Shown here: positions 1 through 6,567 of the stretch, piece after piece
Position numbering within the stretch: the first letter of the stretch is position 1
Layout: each line of letters opens with the position of its first letter
NCBI GenBank assembly: GCA_021780625.1
Contig: JAJXYI010000047.1
Span: 1-7,742, forward strand
Reading direction: 5' to 3'
Origin: a bacterium
GTDB lineage: Bacteria; Verrucomicrobiota; Verrucomicrobiae; Opitutales; Opitutaceae
Length of the DNA: 7,742 nt
Position numbers and translations under genes: made by a program
Notes under the pieces: generated by a model
What the model was told of the DNA's origin: nothing
Seen by the model: the letters and a program-made list of their open reading frames with translations, nothing else
The model's database searches: none

Positions 1-734
1 CCCTCATCGCCCCGGGTGATCAGCACCATCCGGATTCCGAACTTGGACTGCAGGGAGCGGGCCGCGCTTTCGACGTCGGCGTCCGAGCGCAGCGGGAAGC
101 CCGCGGCGAGTTCCGCCTCGCGCTTGTTGGGCGTGATGATGGTCGTGTTGGCAAACACCGCCACGTTCTGCGGCTTCGGGTCGACCGCGATGACCTTGTC
201 CGGGGACTTCGCCACGATGCGGCTGACCAGGGTTTTCGAGAGCACGCCCTTGGCGTAGTCCGAGAAGATGATTCCGTCGATCGAGGGCAGGAGCGATTCG
301 ATGGACGCCAACAGCCGCTGCTCGACGTCGCCTCCCACGATTCCCGTCTTCTCCCGGTCGATACGGACAATCTGCTGCTGGTGTGCGATCACGCGGCTCT
401 TGATCGTGGTCGGGCGCGTGGAGTCGGTGATCACCGCGGATGTGTCGCCGCCGAGGGTCCTGATCTGCTCGGCGAGCCGGCGTCCGTTCGAATCGTCGCC
501 TACGACGCCGGCAAACATGACCTTTGCGCCCATCGCCAGCAGATTGAGGCCCACGTTGGCCGCGCCGCCGGGACGGGATTCCTCGCGCGTCACCTCGACG
601 ATTGGAATGGGGGCCTCGGGCGAGATGCGCGACACGCTGCCCCAGACGTACTCGTCGATCATAAGGTCGCCGACGACGAGCAGTCGCAGCGAGTTGAACC
701 GCCTGATGATGTTGATGGCCGATGTCTTATCCAT
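1..734 (-). CDS. D-glycero-beta-D-manno-heptose-7-phosphate kinase (RfaE1/HldA, or N-terminal half of HldE); 3' end outside window
   Basis: I translated this frame by hand; it has no stop before the left edge. The 244 visible residues begin MDKTSAINIIRRFNSLRLL and belong to the PfkB (ribokinase) family. The enzyme phosphorylates D-glycero-D-manno-heptose 7-phosphate at C1, an early step to ADP-heptose. Diagnostic stretches are VVGDLMIDEY at 20-29, SRISPEAPIPIVEV at 35-48, RPGGAANVGLNLLAMGA at 54-70 (PfkB signature 1), QQQIVRID at 119-126, SDYAKGVL at 158-165, DPKPQN at 185-190 and TPNKREAE at 201-208; they closely match the HldE kinase domain. The C-terminal DTxGAGD catalytic signature would lie beyond the edge. 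So would any cytidylyltransferase-like domain, so stand-alone HldA and fused HldE cannot be told apart. The start has no obvious Shine-Dalgarno and lies 16 nt after hldD. Confidence 0.93.
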   Translation of the reverse strand, partial: MDKTSAINIIRRFNSLRLLVVGDLMIDEYVWGSVSRISPEAPIPIVEVTREESRPGGAANVGLNLLAMGAKVMFAGVVGDDSNGRRLAEQIRTLGGDTSAVITDSTRPTTIKSRVIAHQQQIVRIDREKTGIVGGDVEQRLLASIESLLPSIDGIIFSDYAKGVLSKTLVSRIVAKSPDKVIAVDPKPQNVAVFANTTIITPNKREAELAAGFPLRSDADVESAARSLQSKFGIRMVLITRGDE

Positions 735-750
735 GCGATGGGTCGGGCTG

Positions 751-1740
751 CTAATCGCCGAGGCGACGGCCGGTGGCGAGGTAATTCCGCACGTAATCCG
801 TGACGGCATCGCGCAGCGGCGTCATGGGACGCGAATACCCCGTGCCGCGCAGCTTCGCGATGTCGGCCTTCGTGTAATACTGGTATTTCTCGCGGAGCTG
901 CTCCGGCATGTCGATGAACTCGATGGCTGGGCTGCGGCCCATCGCCGCGAAGATGGCCTCCGCGAGCGTGATCCAGGTGTTGGCCTCTCCCGAGCCTAGG
1001 TTGAAGAGCCCCGCCGCCTTGGAGCCGCCCTCGGCGAAATGCAGCGTCATCTCGACCGCGTCCTTCACGTAGAGGAAGTCGCGCATTTGGTGACCGTCCT
1101 TGTAGTCGGGCCGGTGGCTGCGGAAGAGCCTGAGCGAGCCCGTATCAAGAATCTGGTGATGCGCCTTGCTCACCAGCGAGCGCATGTCGCCCTTGTGTTC
1201 CTCGTTCGGGCCGAAAACGTTGAAGTATTTCACGCCGACGATCCGGGAGAGCCAGCCTTCGCGCTGGGCAATCAGGTCGAAGAGGTGCTTCGAGTACCCG
1301 TACATGTTGAGGGGACGCAGACGATGAAGGTTGTCGTCGGTGTCGTCCATGCCCTGGGCGCCGTCGCCGTAGGTGGCCGCAGAGGAGGCGTAGATGAAGC
1401 GGGCTCCGCGGGCGAGGGCCCAGGCCGCGAGCTCCCTGGTGTATGCGGTGTTGTTGTCGGCGAGGTACGACGCATTGCGCTCGGTGGTGGAGGAGCAGGC
1501 GCCGAGGTGGAAGACCGTGGAGATGTTGCCCCAGGCGTCGGGCTTTTCGGCCAGGCGCCGCCTGAACTGATCCGCCTCGACGTAGTCGGCGAACTTGAGC
1601 GGCGTCAGGTTGCGCCACTTCTCGTCGGTGCCGAGGATGTCGGTCACCACGATGTCGGTGGCTCCGCGCTGGTTGAGCGCCCAGATGAGCGCGCTGCCGA
1701 TGAAGCCGGCCCCGCCGGTTACGAGAATCTTTCCCTGCAT
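751..1740 (-). CDS. hldD: ADP-L-glycero-D-manno-heptose 6-epimerase
   Basis: HldD (RfaD) is an NADP-dependent short-chain dehydrogenase/epimerase that converts ADP-D-glycero-D-manno-heptose into ADP-L-glycero-D-manno-heptose, the last step of the LPS inner-core heptose donor pathway in the cytoplasm. The 329 residues align along their length with E. coli HldD from memory: TGGAGFIGS cofactor loop at 8-16, HLGACSSTTE at 78-87, YASSAATYGD at 117-126, YGYSK with the Tyr147/Lys151 pair, and YFNVFGPNEEHKG at 172-184, whose Lys183 matches the second catalytic base of the E. coli enzyme. The start is well fixed: an in-frame TAG lies three codons upstream of the ATG. No Shine-Dalgarno is evident. The stop (TAG) is 16 nt before the kinase start, and pairing with that pathway gene confirms the role. 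Confidence 0.96.
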   Translation of the reverse strand: MQGKILVTGGAGFIGSALIWALNQRGATDIVVTDILGTDEKWRNLTPLKFADYVEADQFRRRLAEKPDAWGNISTVFHLGACSSTTERNASYLADNNTAYTRELAAWALARGARFIYASSAATYGDGAQGMDDTDDNLHRLRPLNMYGYSKHLFDLIAQREGWLSRIVGVKYFNVFGPNEEHKGDMRSLVSKAHHQILDTGSLRLFRSHRPDYKDGHQMRDFLYVKDAVEMTLHFAEGGSKAAGLFNLGSGEANTWITLAEAIFAAMGRSPAIEFIDMPEQLREKYQYYTKADIAKLRGTGYSRPMTPLRDAVTDYVRNYLATGRRLGD

Positions 1741-1840
1741 AGGTGGCTACAAGTCTATTGGTTCCGATGGCAAGGCGAGCGCAAAGCACCGCGCCAGGGC
1801 GGCGGCATGTGAATCCTGGGTGACGAACGCGCCCCGGGGG
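1741..1840. other. 100-bp intergenic gap upstream of hldD; no clear signal
   Basis: This is the only gap longer than about 20 bp between the genes. On the minus strand it could hold a promoter for hldD, since TAGACT near 1757-1762 is a partial -10 match, but no -35 hexamer stands at a usual distance. GC-rich inverted segments occur near 1789-1806, but without a workable loop or a following T-run, so I do not call a terminator. It may simply be an untranslated spacer in one long transcript. Confidence 0.4.
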
Positions 1841-2707
1841 TCAGGTGGATTTCCCGGCGATGCGGGCGCGCACGGCCTCTTCGACCTCGTCGACAGGGAT
1901 GTCCATGCACATGCGTTCGTGGGGGCATCCCTCGTTCAGGCCGCAACCAGCGCACTCGGGCGAACGCGTGAGATTCGTGTTGAACGCATAGCCGGTTTCG
2001 ATCGGACGGGAGCGGCCACCATAGAGGATGACTGCCGGCGTATGGACGGCCGCGGCGACGTGCATCAATCCGGATTCGAGCCCGACGAAGAGGGCGGCGC
2101 CGGCGATGACGTCGGCCGCCTGGCGCAAGGACGTGCGCCCGCGCAAATCGCGCACATCCGGGAGTGCCGGGTCCGCCGGCGTGCCGAGCTGCACCAGGTT
2201 GAACTCAGGCTGGAGCCGACGAGTGAGCTCGACCCACCGCTCCGGATCCCACTCCTTGGTCGAGGCCGAGTAGCGCGCGCCGCGGCAGGAATTCTGAAGC
2301 GCGATCGTGCGAGGCTCGCGTGGGGGCTGCGTGGCGAGATGCAGCACGGGCCGCCAATCCGCCGCGAGAGTCAGTCCCGCGTGGTCGGCCATCTGCTGGG
2401 CGATGTGCCGGAGGGTGCCGTTTCGATAGGCCACGTGAACGATCTCGGTGTCGAGCCAGCCGCGGGTGCGCGCATAATGCCAGCGTTCGACGCCGGTTTG
2501 GACACAGAGGGGATCGTGGTTGCCGGACCACAGTTCGGGCAGATTCGTCAGCACCGGGAGGGGCCGACCTTGCCGGCGGGCCGCCTCTGCCACTGCGGTG
2601 AGCATGAGCTCGTCGCCGACGCCCCCATTCGCGTAATAGAGTCGATTTACCGCCCGCTTGCTGAACGCCCATAGACGGTCTGAAACGGACGAGAGCCGGA
2701 AGCCCAT
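1841..2707 (-). CDS. GT9-family glycosyltransferase (ADP-heptose:LPS heptosyltransferase-like)
   Basis: This 288-residue protein resembles heptosyltransferases of LPS synthesis, which transfer heptose from ADP-heptose at the inner face of the cytoplasmic membrane. The N-terminal GGVGDELML at 28-36 matches the family GxGD motif. KEWDPERWVEL at 151-161 is the usual donor-domain entry motif. The segment around 187-231 reads as the conserved donor-site region (DLRGRTSLRQAADVI, then LFVGLESGLMHVAAA). ESG at 211-213 replaces the common D-S-G, a conservative change. A Cys cluster (C252, C255, C261, C267) precedes the last helix; similar Cys-rich tails occur in other GT9 proteins. It is shorter than typical WaaC/WaaF (about 320-350 residues). 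The Shine-Dalgarno is weak (AAGGG at 11 nt). Heptose genes downstream support heptose as the donor, but GT9 enzymes can use other sugars. Confidence 0.87.
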   Translation of the reverse strand: MGFRLSSVSDRLWAFSKRAVNRLYYANGGVGDELMLTAVAEAARRQGRPLPVLTNLPELWSGNHDPLCVQTGVERWHYARTRGWLDTEIVHVAYRNGTLRHIAQQMADHAGLTLAADWRPVLHLATQPPREPRTIALQNSCRGARYSASTKEWDPERWVELTRRLQPEFNLVQLGTPADPALPDVRDLRGRTSLRQAADVIAGAALFVGLESGLMHVAAAVHTPAVILYGGRSRPIETGYAFNTNLTRSPECAGCGLNEGCPHERMCMDIPVDEVEEAVRARIAGKST

Positions 2708-2714
2708 GGCGGGG

Positions 2715-3389
2715 TCAACCCTTGGAAGGCAGGAAGGACTCGCCGCCCTTGGGAAGCTGGAGCATGGAAATACCCCAGTTCTGGTTGATCGTGACGATGG
2801 GGTAGCCCTCGAGGCGAAGTTCCTCGAGAAGTTTCGGCACCCCCATGTTTTCGCGGCGATAGGTTTTGTACAGTTCCTCGTCGCGGTTCCTGTCCCATAG
2901 CGTGTCGTGGAACACCACGACCCCGAAGGGTGCCATGCGCGGCTTAAGAATTTCCCAGTCTGTTTTCACCCCCTCGTAGGAGTGATCGCCATCGATGAAT
3001 GCAAAATCGATTCTTATCGGAAGGCTCGACTCGGCGTCGCGTGTCGTCTTGCGCACGATTGTGACGTAATCCGTCACTCCGGCAGCGGCGAGATTGGAGG
3101 ACAGGGTCGCCTGCGTGTCTTCGGCGACTTTGTCGCTCCAGGCATTCTGGAAGTGGGGGTCGACGGCCCAGAGGCGGCCCCTCAGATTCAGTTTCAGTGC
3201 GAGTCCGAGCAGGCAGGTGGAGTGGCCGCGGGCCGAGCCGATCTCGACGCAGGTCTCCGGCTTCATCGTCCGCACGAGCCCGTGCAGGAGCCAGCCCGCG
3301 TCGCCGAGCCCCGAGTTGAACTCGATCGTTCGAAGCCGATAGCGCCGCCAGGCGACGTGGAGTTCGTGTTTGAGAAGCCTGAGGTTCAT
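2715..3389 (-). CDS. Class I SAM-dependent methyltransferase (Methyltransf_24-like)
   Basis: This 224-residue protein has a Rossmann methyltransferase core. Motif I is CVEIGSARGHST at residues 47-58, followed by an acidic strand end in LWAVDPHF at 73-80. The block FIDGDHSYEGVKTDWE lies at 131-146, and VVVFHDT at 157-163. The DGDHSY...D...HD arrangement is typical of the Methyltransf_24 family and of cephalosporin-hydroxylase-like proteins, in which acidic residues and His can bind a metal. O-methylation of a sugar is the obvious role here, but it is inferred from context. The start at 3389 is preferred over an in-frame ATG 33 codons upstream: the extension would lie wholly inside wzt and is Pro/Arg/Gly-rich, while 3389 gives an ATGA overlap with the wzt stop. 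A GGGGA lies 9 nt upstream of the start. The GT9 gene follows after 7 nt. Confidence 0.85.
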   Translation of the reverse strand: MNLRLLKHELHVAWRRYRLRTIEFNSGLGDAGWLLHGLVRTMKPETCVEIGSARGHSTCLLGLALKLNLRGRLWAVDPHFQNAWSDKVAEDTQATLSSNLAAAGVTDYVTIVRKTTRDAESSLPIRIDFAFIDGDHSYEGVKTDWEILKPRMAPFGVVVFHDTLWDRNRDEELYKTYRRENMGVPKLLEELRLEGYPIVTINQNWGISMLQLPKGGESFLPSKG

Positions 3390-4651
3390 GGCGTGTGGTC
3401 CCCGGCCGGGCCCGGGATCGGGGTTACGCTGGGCACTCCTTCGTCCAGGACGAAATGGCCTGCGTTGTATTCCTTTCTCAGTTCCCACGGTGCGGGATGA
3501 TTTACCCGTGATTCACTGGCAAAGACCAGGCCATCAGCCAGGTAATGGTCGGGCCCTGAACCATGCAGGGTCGTGCAGAGATCGAAGCCGTAGTTTCCGG
3601 TGGCGAGATGCGGCATCCGGATCTTGAGCGTCACTTCGTACAGGCCGGGCTTGGCGGGAAGGCGCCAGCCGGAGAAGTGGCCGGGTGAATACAAACCGAG
3701 CGCGGTGCCGGACAGATCCGTGAGCGTCGCCTCGACTGAAGCCAGCGGATGGCCGTCCGTCTCCACCAACATCCTGACGAATGCGTGGTCGCCGCCGGGG
3801 AAGGTTGGGGTCTCCATTCCGGCCGCGTCGACCAGTGCCGCCCGTACGATGGTCGCATGCTGACCCGAGGAGGCCGTTCGGTCGGACCGAAGATTCCTCG
3901 TATACAGGTCGATCGCCTCGGCCGTGGGTCCGGCGAACTCGAGATGCCCCCGCTTGAGATACAGGCAGCGGGTCGTGAGAGACCTCACCGCATTGATGTT
4001 GTGGCTCACGAAGAGGATCGTTCGTCCGCTCCTCGACGCCTCGCTCATCTTTCCGAGGCACTTTTGCTGGAACGCGGCGTCGCCCACGGCGAGCACCTCA
4101 TCGACGATCAGGATTTCAGGCTCCATGTGGGCGGCCACCGCGAACGCCAGTCGTATGTACATCCCGCTGCTGTATCGTTTGACGGGCGTGTCGATGAACT
4201 GCTCCACCTCGGCGAAGGCGACGATCGCGTCGAATTTCCTCCTGATCTCGTCCCGAGGCATGCCCAGGATTGCGCCGTTGAGAAAGATATTGTCGCGTCC
4301 CGTGAGCTCCGGATGAAAGCCGGTGCCCACCTCCAGGAGGGACGAAACCCGGCCCCGAATGCGGATCGTGCCATGGGTTGGCTCCGTGATTCGCGAGAGG
4401 ATCTTCAGGAGCGTCGATTTCCCGGCGCCGTTGCGGCCGATCACTCCGAGCACTTCCCCAGGCGCGACGGAAAAATTCACGTCGCGCAAGGCCCAGAATT
4501 CCTCGGTTGCCAGGGATCCGCCGCGACCGCCAAGCGCCTTGAGAAGGCCGCGGGTCCGGTGGGCGAGCTGATCGCGCAGCGTGTCGTGACGGACGTGCCC
4601 AAGCATGTACCGCTTTGAAAGGCCTTCGACCGATATCGCAGGAGATTCCAT
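3386..4651 (-). CDS. wzt: ABC exporter ATP-binding protein with C-terminal substrate-binding-like domain (Wzt-like)
   Basis: This 421-residue ATPase partners the Wzm-like permease. The nucleotide-binding domain spans about residues 5-250: Walker A GRNGAGKST at 72-80, signature YSSGMYIRLAF at 160-170 (the SSGM form usual for polysaccharide exporters), Walker B ILIVDE at 180-185 and the switch His217. An insert of about 30 residues before the Walker A strand (around 20-50) is typical of Wzt/TagH proteins. Residues about 265-400 form an extra, beta-rich region with the features of the Wzt C-terminal domain (ending near DLCTTLHGSGPDHYLADG). In E. coli O8/O9a this domain binds the modified non-reducing end of the finished O chain before export. 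The length fits extended Wzt proteins and not the roughly 240-260-residue short type. It ends in an ATGA overlap with the methyltransferase. Glycan specificity is unknown. Confidence 0.93.
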   Translation of the reverse strand: MESPAISVEGLSKRYMLGHVRHDTLRDQLAHRTRGLLKALGGRGGSLATEEFWALRDVNFSVAPGEVLGVIGRNGAGKSTLLKILSRITEPTHGTIRIRGRVSSLLEVGTGFHPELTGRDNIFLNGAILGMPRDEIRRKFDAIVAFAEVEQFIDTPVKRYSSGMYIRLAFAVAAHMEPEILIVDEVLAVGDAAFQQKCLGKMSEASRSGRTILFVSHNINAVRSLTTRCLYLKRGHLEFAGPTAEAIDLYTRNLRSDRTASSGQHATIVRAALVDAAGMETPTFPGGDHAFVRMLVETDGHPLASVEATLTDLSGTALGLYSPGHFSGWRLPAKPGLYEVTLKIRMPHLATGNYGFDLCTTLHGSGPDHYLADGLVFASESRVNHPAPWELRKEYNAGHFVLDEGVPSVTPIPGPAGDHTP

Positions 4652-4660
4652 GATTCCGGG

Positions 4661-5485
4661 TCAGATGATGTCTGCGAATCGACGCTCGGTGCCCCGGAAA
4701 TACCAGAGTCCGGTGATTACCAGCAGGAGTCCGGCCCCGCAGGACATGAGGAGACTCTGCTCGCTCAATTCCATGCCGCCCCCGAGGATGCACCATCGGA
4801 AACCCTGGATCATGCCGGTGAGCGGATTGAGCGAAAGTATCGTCTGCCAGCGGGGAAGATTGTCGGTGCGGAATCCGACGGGTGTGATGAAGATGCCGAT
4901 CTGCAGGATGAACGGCGCGATGAATCGAAAGTCTCGATACTGGACTGTGAGGGCGGTGATCCAGAGACCCGCACCAAAGGCGATGACCAGTGCTCCCAGG
5001 ATGAATACGGGCAGGACCAGAAGCCGCCAGGTCGGAAAAACTCCGTAGACTGCCGCAAACGGCAACGTCAGTGCCAGGGGGATCATCATGTCCACGACCG
5101 CCACCGCAAGCGACGACAGCGGGACGATCAGCCTTGGAAAATAGACTTTGGAAATCAGGTTGGAGTTGCTGACGAGGCTGCCTCCTGCGCCGCTGAACGC
5201 CGAGGCGAAGAGTTGCCAAGGGAGCAGGCCGGCGAGAACCAGGAGCGGATAGGGGATCGTTCCATTGGGCATCTTCGCAAGCTTCCCGAAGACAAAGGTG
5301 AGCAGCATGGTCTGGACAAGTGGCTGGATGACCGCCCACCCGGCGCCGAGCACGGCCTGCTTGTAACGGACTTTGACGTCGCGCCAGGCCAGAAATCCCA
5401 GCAGCTCGCGGTAGCGCCAGAGGTCGCGCCAGTAGTGGGCTTCGCTTCTTCCTGCGACAATGGTTATCTCGGGGCCCTCGTTCAT
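4661..5485 (-). CDS. wzm: ABC-2 type polysaccharide/O-antigen export permease (Wzm-like)
   Basis: This 274-residue integral membrane protein is the channel half of an ABC exporter that moves undecaprenyl-linked glycans to the periplasm. Family hallmarks are visible: an amphipathic N-terminus, then RDVKVRYKQAVLG at 35-47 leading into WAVIQPL, the cytoplasmic QYRDFRFI at 182-189, NPLTGMIQGFR at 220-230, and a C-terminal ERRFADII. Hydrophobic segments fall at roughly 50-68, 77-96, 120-148, 153-180, 187-203 and 248-264, which matches six helices. The start overlaps the glycosyltransferase stop (ATGA). No Shine-Dalgarno is evident just upstream, so it probably relies on coupled re-initiation. The ATPase gene follows after 9 nt. 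TagG-like teichoic-acid exporters are related, but the heptose genes nearby favour LPS O-antigen export. Confidence 0.92.
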   Translation of the reverse strand: MNEGPEITIVAGRSEAHYWRDLWRYRELLGFLAWRDVKVRYKQAVLGAGWAVIQPLVQTMLLTFVFGKLAKMPNGTIPYPLLVLAGLLPWQLFASAFSGAGGSLVSNSNLISKVYFPRLIVPLSSLAVAVVDMMIPLALTLPFAAVYGVFPTWRLLVLPVFILGALVIAFGAGLWITALTVQYRDFRFIAPFILQIGIFITPVGFRTDNLPRWQTILSLNPLTGMIQGFRWCILGGGMELSEQSLLMSCGAGLLLVITGLWYFRGTERRFADII

Positions 5486-6567
5486 GCGATACGGGTGGAG
5501 TTGAGCGCGGCGTCAAGCCGCCCGCGGAACCGTTCAAATGAGAAATCACGCACTCGGGCAAGGATGGTGTCGGGGTTCCAGCTCCGATGCAGGCCCTCCG
5601 CGCAGGCCGCCGCGATTCCCGGTACGTCGCCGTACTCGCAGAGCAAGCCAGTGTCGGGTGTGATCACTTCGGGAATGCCCCCAGCACGCGCACCGAGACA
5701 GGGACGTCCCTGCGCCATAGCCTCCAGGAACACGAGGCCGAAGCCCTCTTTTTTCGAGGGTAGCGCAAAAAGGGTGCATTGGGCCAGCTGGCGCTGGAGC
5801 TCGTCGTCCTCCACGAAGCCGAGCATCTGGACTTCTTGGAACAGGCCAAGGTCGTTCGCCAACCGCCGGAGGCGCAGCGCATCGTCCCCGTGGCCGATGA
5901 TCCGAAGCGTCGCATCCGGAATTTCCTTACGGACCAGGGGCATCGCCTCGATCAGGGTGTCGATGCCTTTGTAGATGTCCGCGCGCGTGAGGCGGGCGAC
6001 CGTCAGAATGACGGGTGGCTTTGGCGGCGGTGTCGCGGTCGCCGCAATGGGGAAAAAGGCGTCGAGTCCATTTGGGACGATCACCATGCGGTCCTCAGGC
6101 ACCGGGTAATACTCGTGCATCGTCCGACGGGTATAGTCGCTGATGCACAGCACGCGGCGCACGAACCGTAGTGCGGCCCGTTCAGCCAGCGAAAAGGGCC
6201 GCCAGACCTCGATTCCGTGCGCCACCACATCGTAGGTCAGTCGGGGATTCCGAAGCTTGAGCGCAAGCGCGACGGGAAGCTGCGCGACGTGGCCGCACAC
6301 GACGTGGTCGCATTTTCTCCCGTGTCTAAGCGCCGCTCGTACGAAACGCGCCTTGTGGCCGCTACACACCTCCCAGGCCTCCAGGCGGTCGTTTGAATAG
6401 CGGCGCAACTCGGTCGAGTCCGGGGACGAATCGTTGAGGGCCACAAGCCTCACTTGGCCGTCCCGCTCGGCGGCGATGTCACAGAGTGCCTTCAGGTAGA
6501 GCCGCAGGATCCTGGGGATGCCTCCATTGGGAGTGAAAATCTCGGGGGCAAGGACGAGAGTCTTCAT
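5482..6567 (-). CDS. GT4-family (GT-B fold) glycosyltransferase
   Basis: This is a 361-residue retaining glycosyltransferase of the RfaB/WecG-like GT4 group. It probably transfers a sugar from a nucleotide donor to a lipid-linked glycan at the cytoplasmic face of the inner membrane. The N-terminus MKTLVLAPEIFTPNGGIPR has the Gly-Gly acceptor-side loop at residues 15-16. The C-terminal donor domain starts near VILTVARLTR (186-195), includes YKG at 199-201, and carries the E-x7-E donor-binding motif (E274, E282 in KEGFGLVFLEAMA), followed by GGIPEVI. The length is normal for the family. I chose the start at 6567 because it gives a canonical first beta strand, has a GGAG at the right spacing and overlaps the upstream stop by 1 nt. 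The stop overlaps the permease start as ATGA, implying translational coupling. Donor sugar and linkage cannot be read from the sequence. Confidence 0.92.
   Translation of the reverse strand: MKTLVLAPEIFTPNGGIPRILRLYLKALCDIAAERDGQVRLVALNDSSPDSTELRRYSNDRLEAWEVCSGHKARFVRAALRHGRKCDHVVCGHVAQLPVALALKLRNPRLTYDVVAHGIEVWRPFSLAERAALRFVRRVLCISDYTRRTMHEYYPVPEDRMVIVPNGLDAFFPIAATATPPPKPPVILTVARLTRADIYKGIDTLIEAMPLVRKEIPDATLRIIGHGDDALRLRRLANDLGLFQEVQMLGFVEDDELQRQLAQCTLFALPSKKEGFGLVFLEAMAQGRPCLGARAGGIPEVITPDTGLLCEYGDVPGIAAACAEGLHRSWNPDTILARVRDFSFERFRGRLDAALNSTRIA

Noticed and set aside
20..370. 116-codon minus-strand frame near the left edge
   Set aside because: It overlaps the kinase in a different frame. 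The kinase frame contains conserved SDYAKGVL, DPKPQN and TPNKREAE, while this one is Ser/Arg-rich shadow sequence.
1789..1806. GC-rich inverted segments as a terminator between the GT9 gene and hldD
   Set aside because: The complementary segments leave too small a loop and there is no T-run on either side.
268..1812. Plus-strand open frames at 268-999 and 1039-1812
   Set aside because: They are antisense to the heptose kinase and hldD, both strongly supported at protein level; no motif was seen in the plus-strand products.
1595..2674. 359-codon open frame on the plus strand opposite the GT9 gene and the hldD 5' end
   Set aside because: It is antisense to two well-supported genes and crosses their gap. 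Its composition is biased to Arg/Gly/Ala and it shows no recognisable motif; long antisense frames are common in GC-rich DNA.
3390..3488. 33-codon N-terminal extension of the methyltransferase
   Set aside because: It lies wholly inside wzt, is Pro/Arg/Gly-rich, and the internal ATG at 3389 forms a classic ATGA overlap.
3749..4618. 289-codon plus-strand frame opposite wzt
   Set aside because: It lies entirely antisense to a gene with intact Walker A, signature and Walker B motifs. Its protein has low-complexity character and no family motif.
4116..5561. 481-codon minus-strand frame spanning the permease and part of wzt in another frame
   Set aside because: It overlaps two genes with clear family motifs in their own frames. 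Its product is rich in Arg, Pro and His without recognisable domains, as expected for an out-of-frame shadow.
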